Shown: in pieces, positions 8,840 to 18,300 of the stretch
Position numbering within the stretch: the stretch's first letter is position 1
How the letters are laid out: each line of letters opens with the position of its first letter
DNA from: JARKPK01 sp964631235
Lineage (GTDB): Bacteria; Planctomycetota; Planctomycetia; Pirellulales; Thermoguttaceae
Reading direction: 5' to 3'
Assembly: GCA_964631235.1 (NCBI GenBank)
Contig: CAZVZX010000003.1
Location: 62,001-126,000, forward strand
Length of the DNA: 64,000 bases
Program-made: the position numbers and the translations under genes
Notes under the pieces: model-generated
Database searches by the model: none
What the model was told of the DNA's origin: nothing
Seen by the model: the letters and a program-made list of their open reading frames with translations, nothing else

Positions 8840-11101
8840 TCAAAGCTCGAAGCGGAAGGTGTGATAAAGCCACCGCAGCACGCGATAGCCGAGCGGTTCC
8901 CAGGCCAAATACACTCGGGCTTCGCCACGAAGCCCCAAGCGAATCTCGTCCTCTTGGTCGTCCAGCGGTGCGTTGGCGGGAAACAGCGGCGTCCGGGGCT
9001 TCTCGGTGCCGGTGGCTGCGTCGGTGGTTGTTACGATCGGTCCGCCGGCCTTAGCCGAGAGTCGCCCGGGGCAACTCTTGATTTCACTCGTCCCGATCGT
9101 CTCGATTGAACTGCGCCAGGTTTTTCCGGGTAGATGTTCGAGCCTGATATCGACCACGGGCCCGCCGTGCCGTTGTGCGACGGCGCGGGCGAGTTCGACC
9201 TGTGTTTGCTCGAGCAGAATCATCGCGGTAAAGCTGCGCGGGTCGCCGATGTATCCGAGAAGGGTTCCTTCTTCAAGATGGGCGCCGAGATTCGTCGTGT
9301 CGAAGGGCGAACCTGACCAGCCTTTGGCCTCGGCCTCTCCGGCGGGCGGGGCGGGACGTTCGGGCGGGGGAAGAACAAAACCATCGCACGGAGCCGTCGG
9401 GATTAGCCGGCGATGCTCTTCCTGCCTTTGCGCCAGTTGGCGTTCGAGCGAGGCGAGTGATTCTTCTACTTGGGGAATTTCGCCTCCTGCCGCGGGATTG
9501 CGGTGTCGCTCGAGCCGCAAGGCGGCCAACTTTCGGCGGAATTGGGCGCACAGCCCCTCGAGCCGCAACAGCTCGTCTTCCAAAACGAGATTCTCCAAAC
9601 GAGCGAGCGGCTGCCCTTTCTGCACGCGTTCGCCCGGGCGCACGAGCATCTCGACCAGTCGGCCTCCATCGCTAACGGCGACATAAATGGGTTGCGCATT
9701 GCGCGGCTGAATCTCAAGCGGGCAGATCACGCTTTGCGGCAAGGGAATCAGGAAGCAGGCGGCCGTCAGAACGGCCAAGATCGCCAACGAAGTGTACATC
9801 CGCGGCTTTTTCACCTGTTCGATCCTTCCGGGAATGTAGAAGAATCGCCCCAACTTGTACAGGGGCATGCCTACTAAGCTGACCAATGAGACAAGGGCGA
9901 AGGTGGCGCCGATCGATTCCAGGCCCATCGGTTTGAAGAATTGGTAAAGGAACCACAAGATGGCTGCGAGCACAAACCAGCGATAAATGGCGGCGGCCAC
10001 GGAATAGCCGGCGAAGAGCAAAGGATGTTGTTGCGGCAGAAAAGGATCTTCGGGAGGCTCGATGCCGAGCAACCATTGCCCGAGCTTGCGATGAAGGAGT
10101 TGGTCGGCCTTTTGCCGCAAATTGGGGATTTCGACCAAATCGGAAAGGATGTAGTAGCCGTCGTATCTCAGCAACGGATTGATATTGAAGAGAATCGTGC
10201 TGACCGAACAGACGAACATGACATTTAGGCAGGTGTAGTGCAGCAAGCCCGGTTCGGTGAACCACCAAATGAATGTGGCCAGCGAGGCGAGCAGCAATTC
10301 AACGTACATTCCTGCCGCTCCGATGGCGGCGCGTCGCCATTTGCTGGGCAGCAACCACGAGTCGGACACGTCGCAATAGAGGCAAGGGGTCAGCACGAGC
10401 AGCATGACGCCCATTTCGTGGCATTCGCCGCCGAAATGCTTGCAACTCAGGCCGTGCCCGAATTCGTGCAAGACTTTGGTCGCGCCGAGGGTCAGGGCCA
10501 GCCACAAGGCGTTGCGAAAGGTGAAGAAATCGTGAAACCCCGGCAGCCGGCTGCGGAACTCGTGGAACTCGACCGTTACCAGCAGCAATGCGGCCAGCCC
10601 GAGGCAAAGACAAATCGCCACCGTCCAAATGGAAAAGAACCATCGGACCTTGGGGTAGAGGAAATTGAGCAGTCGTTCCGGATCGAATCCACGAAAGCGA
10701 ATGCTCAACAGACTGGCGGCCTTGGCCAGCAATTGCCGTCGCTTTTGCTTGCGCCGCCGTTTCAGTAGTTGCACGTCTTGCCCGGGAGCATCGGCAGTAA
10801 CCAGCCCGCTGCGGTGGAGCATGCCGATGAATTGTTGCAGCTCTTCGAGAGTGATTTTTTGCGGCCGGAATCGGGCTTCGAATCGGCTCTTCATCTCGTC
10901 CAGGCTCGTTTCCCCATCGAGCATCACGAGCAGTGCATACTCCTCCTCGTGAAAGCGGAAGTACCGCAAGCCGAGCGGCTCTTTGACGATCCAGTAGCTT
11001 CGCCCCTGGTAATGGTGGCGACGGGCGACCAAATCGCGTCGCCGCCGGACGCGCACGGGTCGCGCGGAACTGGAATTCAGCGAGTCGCGGAGCGTAAGCA
11101 T
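8840..11101 (-). CDS. M50 site-2-protease core fused to HlyD-like adaptor domain
   Basis: 753 residues from ATG 11101, preferred over an upstream in-frame start that would overlap the next gene. Order: PqqD-like winged-helix region (about 30-105); membrane segments; the zinc motif HEFGH (212-216); the second metal motif NINPLLRYDGYY with D314; more membrane helices; a lipoyl/HlyD hairpin from about 470 (VLVEMLVRPGER-type barrel, coiled coil, second barrel half). This architecture is recurrent in planctomycetes, where it occurs with other HlyD proteins. A role in peptide processing coupled to export is inferred, not shown. It is last in a three-gene minus-strand run. Confidence 0.8.
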   Translation of the reverse strand: MLTLRDSLNSSSARPVRVRRRRDLVARRHHYQGRSYWIVKEPLGLRYFRFHEEEYALLVMLDGETSLDEMKSRFEARFRPQKITLEELQQFIGMLHRSGLVTADAPGQDVQLLKRRRKQKRRQLLAKAASLLSIRFRGFDPERLLNFLYPKVRWFFSIWTVAICLCLGLAALLLVTVEFHEFRSRLPGFHDFFTFRNALWLALTLGATKVLHEFGHGLSCKHFGGECHEMGVMLLVLTPCLYCDVSDSWLLPSKWRRAAIGAAGMYVELLLASLATFIWWFTEPGLLHYTCLNVMFVCSVSTILFNINPLLRYDGYYILSDLVEIPNLRQKADQLLHRKLGQWLLGIEPPEDPFLPQQHPLLFAGYSVAAAIYRWFVLAAILWFLYQFFKPMGLESIGATFALVSLVSLVGMPLYKLGRFFYIPGRIEQVKKPRMYTSLAILAVLTAACFLIPLPQSVICPLEIQPRNAQPIYVAVSDGGRLVEMLVRPGERVQKGQPLARLENLVLEDELLRLEGLCAQFRRKLAALRLERHRNPAAGGEIPQVEESLASLERQLAQRQEEHRRLIPTAPCDGFVLPPPERPAPPAGEAEAKGWSGSPFDTTNLGAHLEEGTLLGYIGDPRSFTAMILLEQTQVELARAVAQRHGGPVVDIRLEHLPGKTWRSSIETIGTSEIKSCPGRLSAKAGGPIVTTTDAATGTEKPRTPLFPANAPLDDQEDEIRLGLRGEARVYLAWEPLGYRVLRWLYHTFRFEL

Positions 11102-11172
11102 CGGTTCTCTTTGGGGGGCCGCGCGCATCGCGGCGGCAGTCGGCAATCGGCGCAAAGCCGACGACCGTTGCG

Positions 11173-12087
11173 TTAGCGCAAACGAATGGTCATGCGGGCT
11201 TCGAGACCCGGACGGAGCAACCAATAGCCGTCGGCCTGCCGGTTTTGCACTTCGGCCCAAACGCGGTATTCACCGCCGGCCTGCAAGATCGACTTGACAT
11301 GGGTCACTTGGCCGGTGAATACGGCTCGCTGTCCGCGTGCCAGTTCGACCTCAGCTTGAACCGGCCGACCATTGACTTCGCCGGGCAACGCAACCGAGGC
11401 CTTGATGAAGCCCTCGATCCGCAGGCGATCGAGGCGAACGACATGGACGACGGCGTCTCCCGGTTGAACCCATTCGCCCACATGACGGCGGATTTCCTCA
11501 ACCACCCCGTCGAGCGGCGACTTGATGGAACGGCGTTCCAGATTCTGCTGCGCGATTTCCAACTCTCCGGCCATGGCCTGCGCGCGGATGCCGCTGATTT
11601 CGAGGTCGAGCTTCGATTTCTCGATTTCCAGATTCGAGCGGACGCAGATCAACCACTTCTCGCGCATTTCGGTTTGCGAAAAGGTGTTGGGAGAGCGACG
11701 GTTGGCCTCGTTGGCGGCGTCGTAGTTGGCGCGCGCCACGTCTGCCGATGCCTGGGAGAACCGTACGCTCACATCGCTCTTCGCTTCCTTTTCGGCCTGT
11801 TGCCATTTGAACTCGGCAACGCGGTAGGCCGCCCGGGCGCTGAGATCGTCGAGGCGAAAGAGCAAATCGCCGGCGCGCACCGATTGACCTTCCTTGACCA
11901 GCAATTCGGCAATAACGCCGCTCTCTTGCGCGGGGACTTGCGCCTCGTCAATGATCGAAACCAAGCAGTGGTCGAGCGTCAGCTCGCCGGGCAAACCACC
12001 CGCGCGGTCGCCGGCCGCCGAACCGCCGCCGGGGGCGGCCGCCGTGAGCAATAGACCGAGCATCATTCCGCTGATTGACGTGTACAT
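11173..12087 (-). CDS. HlyD/MFP-family periplasmic adaptor
   Basis: 304 residues from ATG 12087, where an N-terminal signal segment (MYTSISGMMLGLLLTAAAPG) begins; longer starts would add an unconserved tail. Biotinyl-lipoyl half motif VPAQESGVIAELLVKEGQSVRAGDLLFRLDD is split by a coiled coil (about 95-200) and closed by RSIKSPLDGVVEEI. Membrane-fusion adaptors bridge inner-membrane pumps to outer-membrane channels. Here the neighbours are an M50-HlyD fusion 71 bp downstream and a GAF-HlyD protein 255 bp upstream, with no ABC ATPase or outer-membrane factor in the cluster. Confidence 0.82.
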   Translation of the reverse strand: MYTSISGMMLGLLLTAAAPGGGSAAGDRAGGLPGELTLDHCLVSIIDEAQVPAQESGVIAELLVKEGQSVRAGDLLFRLDDLSARAAYRVAEFKWQQAEKEAKSDVSVRFSQASADVARANYDAANEANRRSPNTFSQTEMREKWLICVRSNLEIEKSKLDLEISGIRAQAMAGELEIAQQNLERRSIKSPLDGVVEEIRRHVGEWVQPGDAVVHVVRLDRLRIEGFIKASVALPGEVNGRPVQAEVELARGQRAVFTGQVTHVKSILQAGGEYRVWAEVQNRQADGYWLLRPGLEARMTIRLR

Positions 12088-12342
12088 CACTGAACCTCGC
12101 AGTTCCTCACGCCCGCTGAATCCCTCGACGCACGAAGCGGCCACCGGCTCGCCGCGGCTGCACCCACGGGCCGTGGCATCGCTCGAACGACGCCGCCAAT
12201 TCACTCATCACGGTTGCACCCGCGACTAATCTGCGAACCCCGCAAGGGCGAACTGCCCGCGGATCGGACACGCTGCGACGGCGCGGCTCGACGTCCGTGC
12301 CGACGAGATCAGTTTCGGGCGACGTTCTCGGGGCCATGAGGG

Positions 12343-14427
12343 TTATAGGTACCGAAAGACTACACGCGATTGCCAAAACGCCCACACATCGTGGAACCAG
12401 ACATAGATCAAGGGTCGGCGGCCGCAGTACACCTTGGCGTTGGTCGTCGCCCCGGGGCGTAGATGGGGCAATACGTCTTTTTCGATGCTGACTTTTACTT
12501 GGACGGTATTGCCTTGCTCGCCACGCACTTCGGCGCCAAGGTGGACCTCTGCGATGCGACCCGAAAACGTCTCGCCGGGATCGGTGGCCAATTGGTACCG
12601 CACGGGCAAGTCGGGCTGCTGAAGTCTGCGTTGCGCAGCGACGATCCGACCGACATGACGCTCCGGCACATCGAGTTCGAGCTGCCACGCCTGCGAGGGA
12701 TCGGCTACAGTGAGCAGCAATTGCCCTCGCTGGACCGGGAGATTCATCAAACGGTTCTCCACGTCCCAGGTGATCACCACTCCGTCAATCGGACTGACGA
12801 TTCGCAGCTCTTCGAGCCGACGTTCAAATAGTTGCCGCTGTGCCGCCAGCGTTTGCAATCGCTCGCGCGCTTCGGCCAATTCCCCGCTGATGCGCAATCG
12901 CTCTTCGGCAGCCATCCCCTTGGGTTCCAGCAACAGGCGTTCCAAAGAAAGAACCCGTTGGGCAAGCGCGATACGCTGTCCTTCGTTTTCCGTGGCGGCC
13001 ATCTCTAATTCCGGGTCGCGCAACCGAACGAGCAACTGCCCCGCTCGAACCTGATCGCCATGACGAACAAGCACCTCGGCGACACGGCCTTTAGCTCCGG
13101 CGTAAACGTGCCGACGCACTGCGGGCTGCAGCGAACCGGTCGCCTCGATTTCAAATGCGGCAGGCCAAAGCCCAATAACCCCCAGAACGATAAGGACGCA
13201 GATCGCGCCGGCGAGCCACGGGCGATTGCGCGCTGCAACGACCGCTTCGATTCGTCCGACCGCTTTCCACAACGGCAAGAGAAAGACGCTTTGGTGTTCT
13301 AGTGCGTTCGCCAAGGCCGTTGCGCTATGGCTGACGACGACGGCCGCCCGTTGCATCATTCCTTCGGGAATTCGGCTGTCTTCGATTTGTTCGATCACCA
13401 GGGCGCCGAGCACGGGCTGAATGTTGTCGCGGCGAGAATCCTCGCCGTCTTCGTTACGTTGCGGCCGTGAAAGCGGCAAAACGGCCACCGTTTTCGAGTG
13501 AGATTCATCGACGTAGGCTTGGACGGCCTCCTCGACTTGCGGCGCCAAATCGTGGCTGTCGCCGCTGTACCAGACGGGGTCGCCCGCTCCGGCGACGGCC
13601 GCGGCCAAACCCTCCAAGAGCCGTACTGCGTTCGATCGTCGTTCGAATATGTCTTGTCCGCTGATTGCCTCGACGGTGTAGCGGTTGCCGCGCCGCAGCA
13701 CGACCGTGAGCCGATCGCATTCGATCAACCGCCGGCCCTCATTGGCCACCGTATAGGCGGTTGTCTGTGGATTCAGGTCGGCATGGACGGCCCGGCAGAA
13801 CTCTTCAAGCCGAGCCCAGAGGACTTGGCGATGGGAGAAGTGTCGTAGCTGGTGACTCTTGAGAAATTCGGCCGCCAACTCGCACATCTGGCCGACAAAA
13901 CGCAAGTAGCCGCGTTGCGTGTTGGGGCCGCCGTCGGGACGCTGCAATATCTCGACCAGACCGATGGTTTCCAGGTCGGTTTTCAACAGCCCGAATACCA
14001 ACACATGATCCGAGGGATTGCCCGGCTGATCGGGCTCGGCTCCGCCGGACCGTGGAGGAACCAAAAGGGGTTCGCCGTGGCGGAATACTTGTGACAGCAG
14101 GCGGCTGTGCTGCCGCTGCGCGGCAACGTCTTCCAAGCGGGCTTGATGTAGATTGATTTGGTATTGAAGCGTCAGCCTTCCTTCGTCATCGACGGCCCAA
14201 ACGGCCCCTCCGACGGCCGCCATGGCCGAAACCACTCGGTCGAGGAATTGAGGATAGAACTGCTCGGGCGTTAGGTCGGATTTCGCAAGCTCGGCGATTT
14301 CGGCCACTAGGGCCCGAATTTGTTGTCGGGTTTGTTCCAAGAGCGCGGCATCGGGCGCCGCGTCGGTCGCTTCGCCGGCATGCGATTTCTCCGTTCCGCT
14401 GCGCGATGCTTCGCTCATTTTCGACAA
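12343..14427 (-). CDS. GAF-domain / HlyD adaptor fusion
   Basis: 694 residues. Two GAF-like domains (about 50-190 and 205-375) precede one membrane helix (404-424), then a complete HlyD adaptor: lipoyl half at 437-470, coiled coil to about 545, IVSPIDGVVITWDVENR lipoyl return and a beta-barrel/C-terminal domain. The arrangement would place the GAF sensors in the cytoplasm and the adaptor outside. That suggests export controlled by a cytoplasmic signal such as a nucleotide or small ligand, which is an inference. It is first gene of the 14.4-8.8 kb cluster and has a plausible promoter (14473-14502). Confidence 0.82.
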   Translation of the reverse strand: MSKMSEASRSGTEKSHAGEATDAAPDAALLEQTRQQIRALVAEIAELAKSDLTPEQFYPQFLDRVVSAMAAVGGAVWAVDDEGRLTLQYQINLHQARLEDVAAQRQHSRLLSQVFRHGEPLLVPPRSGGAEPDQPGNPSDHVLVFGLLKTDLETIGLVEILQRPDGGPNTQRGYLRFVGQMCELAAEFLKSHQLRHFSHRQVLWARLEEFCRAVHADLNPQTTAYTVANEGRRLIECDRLTVVLRRGNRYTVEAISGQDIFERRSNAVRLLEGLAAAVAGAGDPVWYSGDSHDLAPQVEEAVQAYVDESHSKTVAVLPLSRPQRNEDGEDSRRDNIQPVLGALVIEQIEDSRIPEGMMQRAAVVVSHSATALANALEHQSVFLLPLWKAVGRIEAVVAARNRPWLAGAICVLIVLGVIGLWPAAFEIEATGSLQPAVRRHVYAGAKGRVAEVLVRHGDQVRAGQLLVRLRDPELEMAATENEGQRIALAQRVLSLERLLLEPKGMAAEERLRISGELAEARERLQTLAAQRQLFERRLEELRIVSPIDGVVITWDVENRLMNLPVQRGQLLLTVADPSQAWQLELDVPERHVGRIVAAQRRLQQPDLPVRYQLATDPGETFSGRIAEVHLGAEVRGEQGNTVQVKVSIEKDVLPHLRPGATTNAKVYCGRRPLIYVWFHDVWAFWQSRVVFRYL

Positions 14428-14761
14428 CTCGATGGGCGCATACGAATAGGCAGAGGCAACAATGCATTATTCCTTATAGAGCATTGCCGTTGCCCTTCGC
14501 AAGTCTAGTTTATTCGGCCGCAAGAGTTTGCAGCGAACTGCGAAGCGGAAGAATCGGATTCGGACTTGCTTGGCCCAACTTCCGATGCCTCTTGGTCGTT
14601 GCTCAGATGCTTCTTCGCATGCGATGTGATTGTAGCGGTGACGTAAAGAATGCGGTTTGCGCCGATTGTACCGTTACCGGCTGGGGGGCTGAGAATGTCG
14701 CCACGGCGATGATCGCCGGCATTGGCCCGGCTGAGCGTAGCACGTTGCTCTGGCTGATTAT
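14428..14761. other. Intergenic region
   Basis: 334 bp between two minus-strand genes. Apart from the promoter at 14473-14502 I see nothing that can be named; no reading frame has family resemblance. Confidence 0.3.
14473..14502 (-). promoter_or_regulatory. Candidate promoter for the GAF-HlyD cluster
   Basis: On the minus strand TTGCGA (14502-14497), an 18-bp spacer and TATAAG (14478-14473). It would start transcription about 40 nt ahead of the ATG at 14427. Confidence 0.4.
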
Positions 14762-15652
14762 TTAGCCGGCGCGACGCCGGATTCGAGCGGCCGTCGGTTG
14801 CGCGGGATACAACACACTGGCGGCTACTTCTGAAGAGAATGCGGCCTCGTGCGGCAGGGCTGGCGATTGAGTTGAAGATGTCTTGGTCGCCGGTCGGCCG
14901 ACCAGCGGCGTCAACGCGCCGACCGCAAAGACAATCAGCATCGGGTCGGCAACAATGCGCCAGGGCGTGTCGGCATAGCCGACGGCGATCATCCCTCCAA
15001 CGATGATCGGCGGCAGCATGAGCAGCCACAAGGATAGGCGGTGGGGAAGCCACAGTGCGGACCCCATCAGCGATAAGACGGCCAGTGCAACCGCGGTAAT
15101 CGACTCGATCTGGTTCCATGTCGCACTCGAAGTCGGGTTGACGAGCAGGACGTCGGCGATGCGCACCGGACCGGGGACGATGCCCTCGGTGTGCATACGG
15201 CTTCGAGCGTAGTGGATTGACTCGCTTCGAATCAGTCCCCAAGAACAAATAATGGCGAGGAGTCCAAGCAGGGGAGGCAGCCAAAGCGAAGCGGCTCGTT
15301 GCGGAGTTCGGACTCGCGGACCGATGAGACTGTCAAAATCAATCAACGAGAAGGTGATGACCAGTGCGACTACGAGAGAGGGACTTCCGACCGCACTTGC
15401 CCGAACCACCGAGGGAAATATCGTTGCGGCGATTGCGGCAAGCCACCCCCATTGAGGCTTATCCGGCAATCGCGACCAGCTCAAAAGGGCAACAGTTGGG
15501 GGCAGAAGGCTGCCGGCGATTATGCCGATGATCCACAGGGGCCAAGACATCGAGTCCGAATCGATCGGCACCCATCGTGCTGCAATGACGCGCAGCCCGA
15601 TTGCGGCCAAGAAAAGGATCAACAATCCCCAGCAGCGAGAACGACTGAGCAT
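14762..15652 (-). CDS. Hypothetical polytopic membrane protein
   Basis: 296 residues from ATG 15652; the frame stays open upstream but that part overlaps the phosphatase gene and is unconserved in character. About eight hydrophobic segments (for example LLILFLAAIGLRVIA, WIIGIIAGSLLPPTVALL, LWLPPLLGLLAIICSW, LWLLMLPPIIVGGMIAVGY) and a short polar C-terminal tail. I do not recognise the family. It lies 182 bp downstream of the histidine phosphatase on the same strand, and could be co-transcribed with it. Confidence 0.6.
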   Translation of the reverse strand: MLSRSRCWGLLILFLAAIGLRVIAARWVPIDSDSMSWPLWIIGIIAGSLLPPTVALLSWSRLPDKPQWGWLAAIAATIFPSVVRASAVGSPSLVVALVITFSLIDFDSLIGPRVRTPQRAASLWLPPLLGLLAIICSWGLIRSESIHYARSRMHTEGIVPGPVRIADVLLVNPTSSATWNQIESITAVALAVLSLMGSALWLPHRLSLWLLMLPPIIVGGMIAVGYADTPWRIVADPMLIVFAVGALTPLVGRPATKTSSTQSPALPHEAAFSSEVAASVLYPAQPTAARIRRRAG

Positions 15653-15834
15653 GTTGGGGTTTGTAGTCGAAACAGGCGGTTGGGGCAAGAGAGAAAATGG
15701 TCCCGAGCCGGATCCCCGTCGGAGGGGCACATCGCCCGAGGCGGTAGCGGTGGGAGTGCCGACCGACAAGGATGAGATCAGCCGGAAATGGCAGCGCGGC
15801 AGTGCCGCCGTCGGCGCCTCGATCAGCCCATCCT

Positions 15835-16566
15835 TTACAGATCGCCGCCCGCGGCTGGTCCGATTTCTCGAAGATGATCCGTGTTGTTCAACTCGACTAG
15901 CGTTACGCCTGTCGGTTCGATTTGCAACCGAGTGATCGACGCGTTTTGCAGAGCGAAGGGATTGAGTGTGTGCTCGGTTCCTTGCAGCGCCCGGAACGCG
16001 GCCGTCAGCAGTCCGCCGTGTGCGACTACGACGACGTGTTGTTGCGGCCCGGCGGCAATCTCGCGGAGGACGGCGGCCCCGCGCGTCATCAGTTGCCGGC
16101 GCGACTCGCCTTCGGGAATCACAAAATCCAGATCGCCGGCGAGCCAGCGGGCATACTCCTCCGGAAAGAGGGTTTCCAGGTCGCGACGCAGACGGCCTTG
16201 AAAGACGCCTGCATCGAGCTCCTTCAATCGGGGATCGGTAGCGATCGGTACATTCAATCGCTGGGCGATGATCTCTGCGGTTTGCAGCGCGCGGCGAAGA
16301 GGGCTGCTCCATATCAACTCGATTGGCGGCCAGAGCCGATGCTCGGTTTGCTCTGGGGTCGTCTCCGACCGAACATCGGTTTGCTTTTTCCCGTCGGCAA
16401 CGTCTTCTTCGACGAATCTCGCCCCGACCGAGGAATCGGCCAAGGCCCGGGCGACAGCCTCGCTTTGGCGAATGCCGAGTTCGGAAAGCGGAATATCGGT
16501 TTGCCCCTGGACGCGGTTCTCTGCGTTGTACGTGCTTTCACCGTGTCGAACGCAAGTCAGTAGCAT
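15835..16566 (-). CDS. Histidine phosphatase family protein (phosphoglycerate-mutase-like)
   Basis: 243 residues. The catalytic RHG motif is at residues 7-9 (CVRHGEST) with the second arginine region IWSSPLRRALQTAEII, the acid ELDAGVFQG and the second histidine in VVVVAHGGLLTAAFRAL. These are the four landmarks of the branch-1 histidine phosphatases that use a phosphohistidine intermediate. Substrate cannot be read from the sequence (GpmB-, CobC- or RNase-HI-linked types look alike). A 30-40 residue polar insertion around residues 52-80 is unusual for the fold. Confidence 0.87.
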   Translation of the reverse strand: MLLTCVRHGESTYNAENRVQGQTDIPLSELGIRQSEAVARALADSSVGARFVEEDVADGKKQTDVRSETTPEQTEHRLWPPIELIWSSPLRRALQTAEIIAQRLNVPIATDPRLKELDAGVFQGRLRRDLETLFPEEYARWLAGDLDFVIPEGESRRQLMTRGAAVLREIAAGPQQHVVVVAHGGLLTAAFRALQGTEHTLNPFALQNASITRLQIEPTGVTLVELNNTDHLREIGPAAGGDL

Positions 16567-16655
16567 GAATGCTCTCAGCCGAAAGACTCGAAACCATTAG
16601 ACAACATCGCAGCCTTGCGATGCTGCAACACCTGCGGCTCGCCTTGTTCCAATAT

Positions 16656-16743
16656 AACCGCGAAGTCCGGAAAGCGGTTCTATCAGGGACTGCACTCGAT
16701 TGGTTGCGACGTTTCCTCCGCGGCCGCTTCGGCAAATGGGAGA
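16656..16743 (-). repeat. Dispersed hairpin element, copy E2
   Basis: Minus-strand reading: CCATTTGCCGAAGCGGCCGC end, then AACCGC, 12-nt loop (16662-16673) and GCGGTT. It lies a few bases after the stop codon at 16750 of the isomerase-like gene, so it may act as its terminator, though the tail is only weakly T-rich. Confidence 0.65.
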
Positions 16744-16749
16744 AGACAA

Positions 16750-18300
16750 TCAACCGAGCACTTCCCAGGTTATGCCCAGCCGTCGCAATGCGTAGCCGAT
16801 TTCGCGGATGTAGTCGCCGTAGCAGGTCATCCAATGGAAACCGGGCATGCGTTCGGCCAGCAAAAGACTGTCGCAAGAGAACGAAATGTCAATTTGCGAA
16901 CGGCAGATCGGCCGGAAGGGGCTTTCGACGATCTCGCCGCGCACGCCGACCCAACGCTTGAAGGCGAAGTCGGGAATGATGTTCGTCACCTTCTGGCCGC
17001 GGGGCATTTCCACCTTCGGTGCCGCGCCGTAATCTGACTCGAAATGCGTAAGAATCCGTGCCGGATCGAGCTTCCGTCCGTCGAGCTTTCGCGGTGCAGT
17101 GCAATGGGCCAGTGTGATGATCCCAGCGTTCGGGTATGTCGGATCATTCAGGAATACCGGTTTGCCGGCAATGTGGGCCATCAGCACGCCCGAGGGAATG
17201 ACGACGAAATCCGACTCGCAGAAGGCCAAATAGCCGTCGTCGTTCAGAGTGCTCAGCGTCAGGCAGGCCGATGTTTCGGCCAACGGCATGATCGTGCCCA
17301 TGCAGCTATTGATCGTAATGGCCCGACACCCGGCGTGCTGCATCATACTGCGGAAGATGTCGTCGAGCAGAAAACCGTTTTCCACGAAACTCAGCTCGGT
17401 TTCGAGTTTCGTATCGGGTAGCTTCAGGTAATCGGCTGCGCGTCGCTTGGCGCGAGCAACGGCCTTCTCGTCGGCACGAGCTTGAGAGATTAGTTTGCCC
17501 AGCTCCTCATAGGGAATGACCTGCAGGTCGAACTTGAAGATGTCGCGGACGAGTTGCGGCACCTTGCCATCGCGGGGTTGGGCCCAAGCGCCGACGCCAC
17601 CGACACAAAGGATTTTCTCGCCGATCGCATTTCGTAATCCGCACAACGCCCGCAGCCGCCACAGCAGTTCGTCTTGGCTATCGACAACCACGTCCTCGTC
17701 GCGGATGTTGGGCACCTTGCGCTCGTCGGTGTGTTGCCTGAGATAGCGCGGACTGACGATTTCGTACCAGAGATACACCGGGCCCGATTTCCAGCGGACA
17801 AAGAAGATCACGTCTTTTCCCGTCTTGGCGACAGCGTCGAAGATCGTCATCGGGCCGCCGGCCGCGTAAACGATCACGGCATCGGCTTGAGCCAACGAGG
17901 CAATTTGACTAATCTCGGCTGCCCCGCGCACAGTAGCTAACGGCAAGAACGTGACGGGGAAATCGGCCTGCTTTCCCAATGCGGCCAGTTCGGCCTCGAT
18001 CGCCTTCGCTTCCGTGGCGGCTTGCTCGGCTGTTTCGATGCCTCCCCAACTTCGCCAGCTTGTTTTCGGGCGTCGTTGGGGCAGGTCGTGCGTCAGAATC
18101 GGCTGAACGACGAGCGGCTTGCGGGGCGGGGCTGCGGCCAGTTCGTCGTCGGCCGCGGCCAAAGCCGTCCAGCTCAATCCGGCCAGCATTGTGCCGCCCA
18201 GGGCCGCGCCGCTAAGAAAATCTCGCCGTCGCACACCGGTTTCGGTCGAATCGCCGCAATGCGGGCAGCAGTGGGGGCGGAAGGTCGATTCTTCGTGCAT
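16750..18300 (-). CDS. Tat-exported sugar-isomerase-like protein (fucose/arabinose isomerase fold)
   Basis: 516 residues from ATG 18300, with a GAGGACA Shine-Dalgarno. The N-terminus carries CPHCGD and a twin-arginine motif (RRRDFLSGAALGG), predicting folded export. The body resembles L-fucose/L-arabinose isomerases in its C-terminal half: ITINSCMGT, CLTLSTLNDDGYLAFCESDF and GKPVFLNDPTYP. Paralogous to the divergent gene at 18990-20576. An exported isomerase-like fold is unexpected, since the classical enzymes are cytoplasmic; binding or redox roles are possible. Function beyond fold is not known to me. Confidence 0.7.
   Translation of the reverse strand: MHEESTFRPHCCPHCGDSTETGVRRRDFLSGAALGGTMLAGLSWTALAAADDELAAAPPRKPLVVQPILTHDLPQRRPKTSWRSWGGIETAEQAATEAKAIEAELAALGKQADFPVTFLPLATVRGAAEISQIASLAQADAVIVYAAGGPMTIFDAVAKTGKDVIFFVRWKSGPVYLWYEIVSPRYLRQHTDERKVPNIRDEDVVVDSQDELLWRLRALCGLRNAIGEKILCVGGVGAWAQPRDGKVPQLVRDIFKFDLQVIPYEELGKLISQARADEKAVARAKRRAADYLKLPDTKLETELSFVENGFLLDDIFRSMMQHAGCRAITINSCMGTIMPLAETSACLTLSTLNDDGYLAFCESDFVVIPSGVLMAHIAGKPVFLNDPTYPNAGIITLAHCTAPRKLDGRKLDPARILTHFESDYGAAPKVEMPRGQKVTNIIPDFAFKRWVGVRGEIVESPFRPICRSQIDISFSCDSLLLAERMPGFHWMTCYGDYIREIGYALRRLGITWEVLG

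Noticed and set aside
12130..12150. GAAGCGGCC-like sequence as a sixth hairpin element
   Set aside because: No stem-loop or shared ends nearby; matches only a short GC-rich word.
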